Below are positions 11,006-21,845 of a stretch of 64,000 bases of DNA, piece after piece. How positions within the stretch are numbered: the first letter of the stretch is position 1; every line of letters starts with the position of its first letter. The DNA comes from Blastobasis lacticolella (taxonomy: Eukaryota; Arthropoda; Insecta; Lepidoptera; Blastobasidae): NCBI GenBank assembly GCA_905147135.1, contig LR990068.1, positions 3,492,001-3,556,000 of the forward strand, written 5' to 3'. The position numbers and the translations under genes are program-made. The notes under the pieces were generated by a model. It saw only the letters and a program-made list of their open reading frames with translations. It had not been told where the DNA came from and made no database searches.

Positions 11006-11761
11006 TTAAATAATCCACCATTTGGGTAATTTTTTTTATAGTGGCAACCCATTTGTTTACTTGATTGATTTATAATTCGATACCATACCTTATATCTTTG
11101 GAACTGCACTAGCTAGACACTTACAATTATTACATACTACGTCACCCATTTTTTTGACGTAGTTATTATTTAACACTTTGTATTATGACTTCATGATGCA
11201 ACTCCATTATTATGAAATAAATCGCTTTTTGTACACTAGTTCTACTTTATTATACAAATTTTATTAAATTGCAACCGGTTTCGAATTACAATAATTCGAA
11301 ATAGAAATAATTCGAAACCGACTGTAATTGTATTAATGTAGTGATTCAATTGATTTATATTATGAATTCATTTATATAATTCTTTTTGTTGTGAAATATG
11401 AATTATGTTCTTAAATGTTAAATGTAAACGATTTGGATTATGTCTGTAAGTTTGCATTTATTTTAAATAAATAAATTAATTAATTAACTTTGTAGAATAA
11501 AGTGGAATTAGTCTACAAAAGGTAATTAGATACACGTAGTAAAACATAAATATTGTTTTAAATAAAGTTTTGCTAACAGAAAGTTAGAAAGATTATTTAG
11601 CTCATGATTATTTTGTCTTTATGAATAGGGTGCTTGCCCCGTGACGCGAAGAGTTATACTTACAATTACAAGTGAAATCTGACCCGTCTGAATCTGATGT
11701 AGCGCTACATCTCTATTATATATGCTCTACTATTCCAACCTACCTCAGTCTACCTATCTTT
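11006..11761. other. unassigned AT-rich sequence with a small palindrome
   Basis: Includes CGGTTTCGAATT at about 11277 and its complement AATTCGAAACCG about 22 bases later, a short hairpin of unknown meaning. No coding signal. Confidence 0.4.
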
Positions 11762-11875
11762 TTTATTGTTGTTATTATTAAATACGGCAGACAAACAGGC
11801 ATGCGGGTTACCTGATGGAAAGTGGTCACCGCCGCCTTTGAACATCAGCAACACTAGGACAACATCAGCTATCAA
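11762..11875 (-). mobile_element. J2 tail fragment
   Basis: The plus strand shows TACGGCAGACAAACAGGCAT, then CCTGATGGAAAGTGGTCACC and GCCGCC, the complement of the J2 3' UTR. Extremely 5'-truncated. Confidence 0.65.
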
Positions 11876-12649
11876 ATTTTTTTCTACTGTTTTTTCTTTT
11901 TTTTATGTATGACATTGAAATTGGACTAGTCTCAATGTACGAAACGGTCCTCTATCCAGTTCTCGGATTCAATGAACGTTGCTTAACCTTGGTTATCGTT
12001 CTCGCAAGCACGCTGCCGCTATACCAGGGGCCCTATTTTTGAATCGCTCGCCTCGATTCGAACGTTTTTTTTTTATTTTGTGGAATCTAGGGCCGTTTGT
12101 ATGTAAGTTTGAAGTTGCTTTTTTATATTCGTTGGCTTTAATGTTGTATCTACATACATACGACGACGACATTAGGGCCTTCAAGGAACAACCCTCTATA
12201 AACGTTTGTCTTTAATATTTTTTTTTTTTTGGTATCCCGTCCAAAATTGTAAAACAGTGTCATATATCACAATGGTAAATTGACTTAAATATACTGACTA
12301 GCTTTGTTATTATGATTATTTGTAATTAACGTCGGTACGAAAAGGTACGTCGCGTGTAAGTCTCGTCTAATATAATAATATGTGTAAAGAACGCGAGTTT
12401 AGTTTGAAACAAACATTAGATTTGTAATAGTATGAATGTAAAGTTGTATGTTTTCTTTAGCAAAGAAAAAAAATTAATAAAAAATATCTTCTATTCGTCT
12501 CTGCATAAAGCAGTAGCCTCCTTAAGCACACTTAATTCATTTATAGCATGGCTTAAGACTTCCTACTGCTACTTAAATGAATGATTGCCATTTTAACATG
12601 CGTAACCTCCATTTCCGTACCACCATTTCAATGTGTTGCCAAACATAAG
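11876..12649. other. mostly unassigned; contains one repeated block
   Basis: A block at about 12338-12410 (AAAAGGTACGTCGCGTGT, then ATAATATGTGTAAAGAACGC and GAGTTTAG) recurs at 36613-36690. A CCTATTTTTGAATCGCTCGC-like string near 12033 resembles one at 29485. The rest is unassigned. Confidence 0.45.
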
Positions 12650-12902
12650 TGGCAGTGGACATAGCTCACATAGGGCACATAGCTCGCAGAACAGATGGCC
12701 GATGGTCCTCGAGTGAAATCACGCACCGGAAGCTGCTGCGCAGGGTTGCTGGGTAGGCCTCCCACAAGGTGGACTGACGACCTGGTAAATATCGCAGGTA
12801 TCAGCTGGATGCGGAAGGCACAAGACCGGCCGTTGTGGCGATCTCTGGGGGAGGCCTATGTCCAGCGTCTTCCGGCTGATATGATGATGATGATGATGAT
12901 GA
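12650..12902 (+). mobile_element. RTE-type LINE, 3'-terminal fragment
   Basis: Encodes the C-terminal end of an RTE reverse transcriptase with a frameshift: the plus-strand frame includes GRPPTRWTDDLVNIAGISWM and RPLWRSLGEAYVQ. It ends in GGCTGATATGATGATGATGATGATGAT-like triplet repeats. RTE elements characteristically end in short tandem repeats instead of poly(A). 5'-truncated. Confidence 0.8.
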
Positions 12903-13046
12903 TTTCAATATGTGAACTATGGAATGATCATAATAAAAGTCCTCACCTAGTATGACTGACGCGAATAAGAACGCGATTAGTTAGCGTTCTGTATAACATC
13001 CACTACGCAGCCGCAGAATATCGTTATATTAGATTTACATTAATAA

Positions 13047-13304
13047 TCATCATCACAGCCCGTAACAGTCCACTGCAGGACTAAGGGGCCTCTCCCACGA
13101 AAGGGGAGGTTATTGCCATAATCTCCACGCTTGGCAGGCGGGTTGGAGATCGCAGTGTTTAAATAATACAATGGAAAGTGCTGCTGCCCATTTTCCAGAC
13201 TACGGAGACTCTTGATCTATTGCCTCGAAAACATTAGTCGCCTTGTACGACACCCATGAGTGTAAGGGGTTGGTGCTATTTTACTCTGCCGGACACCACA
13301 CGGC
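13047..13304 (-). mobile_element. SINE-A copy
   Basis: ATCATCATCACAGCCCGTAA at the tail side, GGCAGGCGGGTTGGAGATCG in the body, GACACCACACGGC at the head side. Good match to the other copies; no TSD recognised. Confidence 0.85.
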
Positions 13305-13364
13305 AAGTATAACTAGGAATAACCTGTATCTTGGGAATCAGTGAAATCACCCATGGCGCCACAT

Positions 13365-13822
13365 CATATTTTAGATTTTAGATAACGGTATAAAAATATA
13401 CTTATAACACCTAATATTAATACATTATGTTTTCTGCTACTAATATATTGCCATTTCACACATCACAAACTATAATATCAATCTAATTACCTTGTGATAT
13501 TAATATTCGATTGTATTGTTATTTTTCTGTTCTAATCTGTTAATTAAAATTACATAATTAATGTTAACATTGTCGAAAGTAGCAAAACTATTGTTTTTAT
13601 GTGGTAATACAAATATATTGATAATTCATATATACGATTTTGTTCCTTAAGGTACTAAATGAAATTGTAAATAATAAAACATAACTGATGACGATATACG
13701 GCAGTATTATATATTATATTAGGGTGTTATATTATAAAGTTAAAAATAACTTAATATTTTATAATAGCATAGCGTTCTGTAATAATATATAATTATTATA
13801 ACGGATCCACGCATCTCTATGA
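13365..13822. mobile_element. hAT-type non-autonomous element, left end missing
   Basis: Shares AGATAACGGTATAAA, CTTATAACACCTAATATTAA and TCTGCTACTAATATA with the element at 18961, and ends AACGGATCCACGCATCTCTA, like that element's right end. The matching left terminus (TAGAGGTG) is not found, so this copy is truncated. The interior is very AT-rich. Confidence 0.6.
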
Positions 13823-13840
13823 GTTGTCCAAACTGACTTG

Positions 13841-14225
13841 TCTAAAACTGCCGCTATCTGGCTCTACTACTTGACGTACTCGAGAGATGGCGCTGGGCGT
13901 AAAATAGAACGCGCTAGCGAATGGACCGAGCTAAAATGTAGGTCGTTCACGTATTCGGAAGAACGATACATACGTCATATATTTAACGTATTCGTCCATA
14001 CTATTGACCGGTCCACCGGACTTTCTTTCGGTGGACCAATTTTTGACGAGTTCTTTCTCTTTTTTGGAAGGACTCCCAAATTATTGCAATCAGTTACCGC
14101 TTACCATCAGGTGGTATAAAAAATATTATTATGCGGCTTGACTGGCAAGCATACCAGGCGATGCATTTGCCAATTTGCCATTTAAAGGCAGCGTTGCCAG
14201 TACTATCGTTGAGTTTCGGACGATT
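13841..14225 (-). repeat. repeat S, copy 2
   Basis: Inverse copy of 3660-3960, with about 80 extra bases in the middle (including CGGTCCACCGGAC and its near-complement). Ends at the TACTGGCAACGCTGCC-type block (complement). Confidence 0.75.
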
Positions 14226-15509
14226 TGTCATCTACATAGGGACAATTTTTGAGAAAAGAACCGGCCTTACGAGTTAAAATAACTTATTATTGTTATTTTT
14301 TTTTTTCTTAGGGGAGAAGAGTAGGTAGAGCATTGTAATTACAATCTAGCCTAAAGACTAATAAGTAATTTAAATTTAGCATTGTTTGCTAAGTTAGAAT
14401 AATATAAGAATGTGTCCATTAATACCTTTTCTTATTACCTTTGTTAAGGGGAAGACACATTCTTCTTGTGTTCTTTGCAAGAAGCACTCATCGCACTATT
14501 TTACTAATATTTACTTCACTAACTCTAAAGGTTTTGTCCTTTTTAGTCTTCGCAATATGTTCGTGTGGTCAAGGAGCTGGATAGCCTTGACATTCACATG
14601 ATGATGAAGCCTTCTTTCATGGGATTCGGAGTATTTTTAAATTATTGCTGCAAAAATCAATGTGTATATTGTGGCGCACTTACAATTATTATTATGGGTA
14701 AATGAAAAAGTAATACACAAGAGGTTATTTATTAATAATAAAATATTAAAGCTAAAATCATTTCGAATATTTGTATGAAAATTGTAAACAATACAAGCTT
14801 GTGACGTCATAGCTAAATGTGTTTTAAAGTTTCATGTAGCTTGAAAGAAAAATACAAATAAATAATGGGATTTACTTTATTTTGGACGAGTATACTTGTC
14901 GAGTAGCCTTATTGTAATCATTGCATTTGCTGTCTACTGTACCTGAAAAATATAAGTATTTAATTATTCAGTGCGATCACCTATATGTTTGTTTGACATT
15001 AATTTCATAAATACATTTTTAGATTGTTTTTATAGTGAATTTGACTTGATTTATTAATTTATTGGATTGTATGTTTCACACATGGCCAGAATGAATTCGT
15101 GAAATTATTTGACAAAATTATATTGTAAGTATTTTATTAATTGACATAAGTATGATTTACTTTATAGAAAGATGTAAACTATTTAGTTAATTGTAGATTT
15201 GTAATTAGTAGTCTGTAGTTATTTATATATTTGTTATTATTCTGTTTTAATGTTTAAAAATTTATTTACATAGGTATTGAGTTGAATTAGTTGTCACTGT
15301 TATTGTATTTACTGTTTATGGTAAATTGAATTAATGTACCCTACCTACCTTATCTACTAAAAATATGGAATTGTTTAAATTCTGAAATAGATTTTAATTT
15401 AATTTATTATCACAGGCTGACGGGTAGTCTTTCTACAAGTTCTTTATTTACACTTGAAACTTACACTTACACTTGTAAGTTGCTTTCGTAAATTTTACGT
15501 ACTTAAGTA
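14226..15509. other. unassigned AT-rich region
   Basis: About 1.3 kb. A 63-codon ORF at 14410-14601 has no recognisable features. ACAAGTTCTTTATTTACACTTG near 15435 partly recurs near 18318. Nothing else seen. Confidence 0.4.
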
Positions 15510-15760
15510 GAGCTCGTCTAGTCTAAGATGACGCGCCCCACTACTTAGTTAGTTGATTTCGATGTGTGAGTGCAAATATTGATAACGACACTTCATCTGT
15601 GTGGGAGCCAATGAACGACGCGTGCTCCTACGTTTGAATCTCACCGCCAACTGAATGACCAATTACAACGGCATTTGTATATGTATTGCGTCCATATTTT
15701 AAACTTGCTTATGTGCGTTAATGCGATAGTGGGGCGCGTCATCTTAGACTAGACGAGCTC
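15510..15760. mobile_element. 251-bp MITE with perfect 34-bp TIRs and TA target duplication
   Basis: The ends are GAGCTCGTCTAGTCTAAGAT... at left and its exact complement at right, identical over 34 bases through GACGCGCCCCACTA. TA precedes and follows (15508-15509 and 15761-15762), as expected for the Tc1/mariner superfamily. No ORF; the element must depend on a transposase in trans. Confidence 0.9.
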
Positions 15761-15762
15761 TA

Positions 15763-16214
15763 TCATGCCATTCGCATGTATCCGTAAACACCTGATGAAT
15801 AAAATTTAGGTAAAACATAACCAACTCTGGTCATCGCCGAAGGACTCAGGCGCAGATTTGGTTGAGGGGGGGGCAAAAGTAAAAATTATAAGTATCTTCT
15901 ATAGGGATTTTCTACACAATGAGCGAAGCCATGAGTAAAAAAATTGCCCTTTTTAGTGGGGTGAACAATAAATGAATGAGCGGAGCGAGCTCGGAAATAT
16001 TGGGAACAAAGTCAACCCCTAATTTTAATTTCATACCAACTTATTAATCAGACAGTCTTTGCGTGAATACAATATTAATAAAAGCATTTATTGAATCTGA
16101 CGTAGAGTGCCGTTATTTTATTAATATTAAAACAATAACCCGTCAAAGTAATTAAATATTAAGTCCCAGGAAAGGTCTATAGATAAACGATTATTTTAAT
16201 ATTTACTGTCACGG
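15763..16214. other. unassigned sequence
   Basis: No recognised feature; a G8 run lies near 15869. Confidence 0.4.
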
Positions 16215-16448
16215 GGAGCGTTAGTGGCCGGGCGGTTGGGATATCCGACTCGTAAGCGAGAGGTACCAGGGTTTGAATCCCGTTGCGGCCATGTACCAAT
16301 GACTCATTTTTGAGTTATGAACATCAGTTGAACACTAACCGATGGTCTTACGGTAAGGGAAAACATCGTGATGAAACCTGCAAATTCAGGCGACTGAATG
16401 TGTAACCATGATTCAAAATCTTCAGGCTCCCCTGGTTGCAGGGTCAAA
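16215..16448 (+). mobile_element. SINE-B copy 3, 3'-truncated
   Basis: Best-preserved tRNA-like head in the window: GGCCGGGCGGTTGGGATATC with a B box at GGTTTGAATCCCGT. The body stops after CCCTGGTTGCAGGGTCA, where unrelated sequence begins. Confidence 0.85.
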
Positions 16449-16496
16449 CTCGCTCATAAATTACAACGTCAATCAGGAAGGCTTTTTTGTTTATTT

Positions 16497-16606
16497 TGAC
16501 TCATCATATCAGCCAAAAGACGCCCACTGATGGCGATAGGCCTCCCCCAGGGATGGAGATCCCTGCTCCCTTTCTGGAGAGAAAGGCCGGTCTTGTGCCA
16601 TCCGTT
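16497..16606 (-). mobile_element. RTE-type LINE 3' end fragment
   Basis: The plus strand reads CATCATATCAGCCAAAAGAC, GCCCACTG, ATAGGCCTCCCCCAGGGATG and CGGTCTTGTGCCATCC, the complement of the RTE terminal segment. Only about 110 bases remain, with one tail unit. Confidence 0.75.
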
Positions 16607-17400
16607 TTGGCTCTAAAATATCTCCTATGAAACTATTAAGTGCCTAATCCCACTGAATGAGTTAATTGGTATTCTACAGTTTACCAAATACACACAACAC
16701 AATCCGAGAGAGAGTACATACAACACACAAGTACAATATGTGTATGTACCACAAAAATTCTATGTATTTTAGTTTTGCCTTATCTTTTTATTAATTCAAT
16801 AAAGTACCTATAATCCTACCTGGATCCAGCCGTTAGCGCGTTGTATTCTACACCCAGCGCCCTCTCTCGAGTACGTTAGAAACAGTCAGGGAATTCTTCT
16901 CACCCCTTCGGTTGAATATGTTGCTCGTATATTGTATTTTTTCTAAACGAATAAATAAATTGTGAATATTGCGCTTATAATTTGGCGTCATCTAACTTTA
17001 AATGAAGACAAAGAGTTATTTCGGATAACCTTTTATTTTGAAGTTTTTCATTACTTAACAAAAACAAATGCTATTGGTCTTATGTAACTTGGATGACAAT
17101 GTATTGATATGGTAGGTACCGTGGAGCTGTTCTGATTTAGTCGGAAGGTAGGAGCTAATGAATGCAATAAGATACCCCATCGTGTTTGGGTTCTTTGAAA
17201 TGGTCGTGATATGTAGGTACTATACCGCGCAATAAAAGTTTGTTACGATTTCTGTTTTAATTGGGAATTTATTGACAGAACAGTGAGTGAACGAAATGAA
17301 AGTAAGCGATGTCAAAAGTTATTCCTTAATTAGGTTTTGCTTTCGCTGGTTAGGTTTTAACTGTAAATCTATGGTTATTCTATTCTATATTAAGAACTGT
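16607..17400 (+). repeat. repeat R, copy 1
   Basis: Landmarks: TTACCAAATACACACAACAC, GAGAGTACATACAACACACA, AGTACAATATGTGTATGTAC, CTACACCCAGCGCC, TCTCGAGTACGTTAGAAACA, ATTGCGCTTATAATTTGGCG and TACCGTGGAGCTGTTCTGAT. Six copies lie in the window, all on this strand. No ORF; family not identified. Confidence 0.8.
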
Positions 17401-17625
17401 GGAAGGAAGTTTCTCCCACGCACACTATGTTGTGTAATGAACTACCTTGAGAGGTTTCCCCTGGAAAGTACAACATGAAGATTTTCAAGAAAGGGTTAAA
17501 AGGTTTTTACGGGGTCGGCAACGCGTGGGTGATGCCCCTGGTATTGCAAACGTCCATAGGCTGCGGTGACTGCTTACCATCAGGCAGGCCGTAAGCTTGT
17601 TTGCCACCTTGGTGGTATAAAAAAA
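17401..17625 (+). mobile_element. J1 element: C-terminus and 3' UTR of a jockey-like LINE
   Basis: Degraded C-terminal codons (the intact pattern at 49720 reads FFPRTLSLWNELPGEVFP) lead to ACGGGGTCGGCAACGCGTGG, then the UTR block CCATAGGCTGCGGTGACTGC and GCCACCTTGGTGGTATAAAA. 5'-truncated insertion abutting repeat R. Confidence 0.75.
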
Positions 17626-18474
17626 ATTAAGTCCAGGATCGGGGGGCCCCTCCGCCAAAGATGTAATTGAAATCAAGTGGTTCAATCCGTTTTCATTCCC
17701 CTTTCGCTTATTAGTTAACTAATTTTTAATTGAAAATACAACTTAGGGCTCACCACGCGCACTCGTTACTTCATTGGAATTTGGTGAAAAATGCGACTGT
17801 AAGATGGCAAAAATGACAAAAATTTTGAATTCATCTTGCTGATAAGCTCATATTTTCCACAGTATCGGTGGGACCTACAGACTTAAGAAAGTCCTTACTC
17901 CGTTCTTTCCTCATTGGTGACATCAGATGGACCTGTCTCATAATGAAAGCGTCATGCTCCACACGCCCTCGCGATTTTCGAATTTGTCTCTTTTCAAGTT
18001 AATCATGGAAGCTTTTGATAGCCAAAATGCCAGAAATATCGAGCTTACTGAGTTCGCTCTTTAATTGTTCGCGAAAATTTGATAAGGTTAACAAACTCGT
18101 CACACCAGAATGTTTAAAATTTCGAGATGTCGCTATCGTTCATTTATTGATTTTACATTACATCTATTAGAATTGCGAACGGAGTTAAGAGTAAATAAAA
18201 AAATTCGACCTTGCTACTCTTGCTTATTCAATAACATACGAGTAAGTCATTTTTCAAGGTCTGTCAAAATATAGAGAAATATTGGGATTTCCTTTATTAC
18301 AGTATAATTTTTACTGCAAGTTCTTTATTTACACTTGTAGGTACTTCCAAGTTTACGTACTTAAGTAGGTAACTTACGGTTGTATTTACACATGTAAAAG
18401 TAACAGTCTTATTCATAAACAGCTATGGAAAGTTAATAAGATTGATAAAATATGTTTCTTGAAAAACATTATTC
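17626..18474. other. unassigned sequence
   Basis: No recognised feature up to the SINE TSD at 18457. Confidence 0.4.
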
Positions 18475-18746
18475 GCCATCATCATCATCACAGCCCATTA
18501 CAATCCACTGCAGGACTAAGGGCCTCCCCCACGAAAAGAGAGGTTATTGCCATAATCTACATGCTTAGCCGCGGCGTGTTGGAGAACGCAGTGTTGTACC
18601 TAAATATAATAATGGAAACGCTGCTGCCCAGTTTCTAGCCTACGGAGACTCTAAATTTTATGCCTCAAAAACATTAGTTGCCTTGCATGACACCTACGAG
18701 TGTAAGGGGTTGGTGCTATTCTGTTCTACCGGACACCACACGGCCA
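18475..18746 (-). mobile_element. SINE-A copy with 18-bp TSD
   Basis: Flanked by TCTTGAAAAACATTATTC at 18457-18474 and TCTTGAAAAACTTTATTC at 18747-18764 (one mismatch). The tail (CATCATCATCATC) is on the left. The TSD proves retrotransposition-type insertion and fixes both ends of the family. Confidence 0.93.
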
Positions 18747-18799
18747 TCTTGAAAAACTTTATTCATACAAACATATTAGCGCTAAAACGCTCAATAACG

Positions 18800-18952
18800 T
18801 GTTTTTTTTTGTTGTACCCTTTTATCGTGTCGTGGTGTCCACGAGTAATGAATGTTTACTTTCTTTCTTTCTTTCTTGGCTCCAGATTCTCTCCTATGAA
18901 ACTGTTAAGTGACTAGTCCCTCTAAATGAGTTAGCTGCTATCCTACAGTTTA
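18800..18952 (+). repeat. repeat R, copy 2, left part
   Basis: GTTGTACCCTTTTATCGTGT, GTCCACGAGTAATGAATGTT, TTTC repeats and CTTGGCTCCAGATTCTCTCC. Interrupted by the hAT-type element; continues at 20333. Confidence 0.8.
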
Positions 18953-19064
18953 CCAAATACTAGAGGTGTTCGTTATATTAGATAACGGGTATATTATAAC
19001 GGTATAAATATGTACTTATAACACCTAATATTAATACATAATATATTCTGCTACTAATATAATA

Positions 19065-20162
19065 GGTTGGGGAGAAAGTTTCTTCGCATTTTATATGAAA
19101 ATTCAAAACATTTTTAATATAGTTTATTTACATTTAACTAAAGTATGTAGGTACCATTTTGTTTGATAACTTTTTGCCATCTTATAGGTAGGGACATGAT
19201 CCCATTGCTATATAAATTTTGGGACATCTGATCAGAAACTGCGTCAAGTAGTTTTGGCAGTCCTCTCGTGATGTTAATCTGACGCTGCCTAAAGAATTCT
19301 GAAGAGACCGAAACACGTGGAAATCTGAAGGTGCAAGGTCAGGACTATACGGCGGATGCATTAACACCTCCCAGCCAAACTCTCTTAGTTTTTGCTGAGT
19401 GGTTAAAGATGTGTGAGGTCTAGCGTTATCATGATGAAAAACCACACCCCTTCTGTTGATTAATTCCGGCGGCTTAATCGCAACTTCTTGCTTTAATCTT
19501 ATCAGTTGTTCGCAGTAGAGTTCTGAATCGATGGTCCTGCCTGGTGGTAACAGCTCATAATGAATAATGTCCTTCCAATCCCACCACACACACAGCATCA
19601 CCTTGTTGTTGAGTTAACCCGGGTTTCGCCACAGTCTGTGAAGCCTGACCGGCCTTTGACCATGACCTTTTTCGCACGTTCTTGTCGTACGTGATGCACT
19701 TTTTATCACCAGTTATCAATTTCTTAAAAAATGGTTCGGTTTCATTACGTCGTAATAAAGAATCACAAATGAGTACACGGTTCATTAGGTTTCTTTCAGA
19801 GAGCTCGTGAGGTACCCAAATATCGAGCTTTTTTGTGTACCCATTTTTTTTCAAATGCGTCAAAACTGTTTTGTGGTCAATTCCTAGTTCTTCAGCTACG
19901 TCGTAACTACTGATATGCCAATCTTGCTTCACTTTTTCAAAAATAGCATCCATTATATCCGTAACAGGGCGACCAGAGCGACGTGCACCTTTGACATCAA
20001 AATTTCCGGACTGACAAGCTTAAACCAAATTTGTGCTACTCTTACAGGCACTGCATTAGGACCATAAACATCGCAAATTGTTTTCGCAGCTTGCGTTGCT
20101 ATTTTACCTTTTTTGTAGTAAAATTTTAAAATGTATCTAATTTCTTTATTAGATTCACTCAT
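19065..20162 (-). pseudogene. mariner-family transposase pseudogene
   Basis: Encodes a mariner transposase in three frames. N-terminal helix-turn-helix part: MSESNKEIRYILKFYYKKGK (about 20162-19953). Second part: DAIFEKVKQDWHISSYDVAEELGIDHKT, seen here as VAEELGIDHKTVLTHLKKNG, to about 19600. Third part: the catalytic core with HHDNARPHTSL and MHPPYSPDLAPSDFH. The two latter acidic residues are 34 residues apart, the D34D signature of mariner. The first acidic motif is TGDKKC instead of the usual TGDE-x-W. Frameshifts near 20015, 19600 and 19235 kill it. The left inverted repeat (GGTTGGGGAGAAAGTTTCTT) follows a TA at 19063; the other end, upstream of the start codon, is gone. Cut-and-paste DNA transposase in life; inactive now. 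Confidence 0.95.
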
Positions 20163-20165
20163 CTA

Positions 20166-20258
20166 TACGGTAAGGGCCTCCCCCACGAAAAGATAGGTTA
20201 TTGCCATAATCTCAATCTCAAACGCAGTGTTGTACCTAAATATAACAATGGAAAACAA
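20166..20258 (-). mobile_element. SINE-A fragment
   Basis: TAAGGGCCTCCCCCACGAAA, GGTTATTGCCATAATCTC and ACCTAAATATAACAATGGAA match SINE-A, with both ends missing. It directly abuts the mariner start codon, so the mariner end was lost by rearrangement. Confidence 0.7.
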
Positions 20259-20332
20259 ATGAAAATCACACGTAGCATAACGTTACGTTATGTTATATGA
20301 AAATAACGGATCCGCGCACCTCTACCAAATAC

Positions 20333-21475
20333 ACATAACATAATGCAACACATACTCAGAGAGAGTACATACAACACACCAGTACAATATGTGTATGTAC
20401 CACAAAAATTACAAATAAATATTTTTTATACTAAATACAATAACTATTTAATAATTCAATAAAGTACCTATATCCTTATCCGGATCGAGCCGATAGCGCG
20501 TTTTATTCTACACCCAGCGCCATCTCTCGAGTACGTTAGAAACAGTCAGGGAATTCTTCTCACCCCTTCAGTTGAATGTGTTTCTCGTATATTGTATTTT
20601 TGCCAAACGAATAAACAAATTGTTAATATTGCGCTTATAATGTGGCGTCATCTAACTTTAAATTATGACAAAGAGTTATCACGGATTACCTTTTATTTTG
20701 AAGTCTTTAATTACTTTACAAAAACATATGCTATTGGGCATATGTAACTTGGATGACAATGCATTAATATGGTACCGTGGAGCTGTTCTGATGGAGTCGG
20801 AAGGTGGTCATAGAAGATACCCCATCGTGTTTGGGCTCCTTGAAATGGTCTTGATGGGTAACATGTGTGCTCGGGCAGGCCTTAAGTAAGGACGGGTTCT
20901 AAGACAGGAAGGTTTCGGAGGCCGTATGTTTGGACGGACTCTAAGTTAGGTAGGCTATCGGGTTGGCCTGTAGGGTAACTGGGGCTTTAGTGGGTAAAGT
21001 AGGTTAGAGCAAATAGGATGTAGGCGTGTAGGCTTAGATAGGTCGGAGCAAGTAAGACAAGCTGTTAGCCTGCATCTATGAGCACACAAAGTACTGGCTA
21101 GGTATTAATTCAAATGCGTTCCATTTGAATTAGATGAAAGGTATACTATGTATTTTGTATGATTCTTCTAGATACTTTGACGAATATAACTTCAATTAAG
21201 CATTTGCATTTTTACTTTAAAATCAGTGTATCACTCAGTGCTACAGTACTATACCACGCAATAAAAGGTTGCTACGTTTTTTTTTATTTGAGAATTTTTT
21301 GTCGGAACAGTGGGTGAAAGAAACGAAAATGAGCGAAGTCAAAAGTCATTAATAAAGTTTTCCCTTTTGCTCTATCCCCTCATTCTTCTCACTCCTTCTA
21401 TCACTCTATGAACCCAACATGTAAGGTTATCCTGTTCTATGTATGTTAAGAACTGTGTGAAGTGTTAATAAATAA
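20333..21475 (+). repeat. repeat R, copy 2, right part
   Basis: Continues copy 2 after the hAT element with the full set of R landmarks, and extends furthest to the right of all copies (GTCATTAATAAAGTTTTCCC, then CTTCTCACTCCTTCTATCAC and TATGTTAAGAACTGTGTG). Confidence 0.8.
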
Positions 21476-21492
21476 ATAATAAAATAATCGTA

Positions 21493-21845
21493 GACAAATT
21501 CACACAGCGCCATCTAGCCCCAAACTAAGCAAAGCTTGTATTATGATGCTAGATATGCTAGGTTTCAGGTTCGATTACCGAGGGGGCAGAAATTGAAATG
21601 ATGAATTTTAATTTCTGTTACGGGTCTGGGTGTTCTATGTATAATAAGTATGTATTTAAAAGTATTTAAGTAGTATATCAGTTATCTAGCACCCATAGTA
21701 CAAGCTTTGCTTAGTTTGGGGCTAGATGGCGCTGTGTGAATTCGTCCCCGAATATTTATTATTATTATTATTATTATATACATAGAACCCGAGACCTCTT
21801 GCGTGGCAGATGGCATGTTGACCACTAAACCACTTAGGTAGCCAA
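21493..21845. mobile_element. SINE-C compound: plus copy lying inside a minus copy
   Basis: A minus-strand 3' end (AATTCACACAGCGCCATCTA) at 21493-21556 is followed by a plus-strand body and 3' end (21557-21775: AGGTTCGATTACCGAG, TTTCTGTTACGGGTCTGG, GGGGCTAGATGGCGCTGTGT, then ATT repeats). Next comes a minus-strand tRNA-like head (GAGACCTCTTGCGTGGCAGA ... CCACTTAGGTAG) at 21778-21845. Simplest reading: one SINE-C inserted into another in opposite orientation. Confidence 0.7.

Larger units (their letters stand above)
18961..20324. mobile_element. hAT-type element with 8-bp TSD, filled by later insertions
   Basis: Starts TAGAGGTG and ends CACCTCTA, and is flanked by CCAAATAC on both sides (18953-18960 and 20325-20332). 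An 8-bp TSD with these ends points to hAT. It sits inside repeat R. Its interior holds a mariner and a scrap of SINE-A, so the order of events is repeat R, then hAT, then mariner. The residual hAT parts are 18961-19064 and about 20260-20324. Confidence 0.88.
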
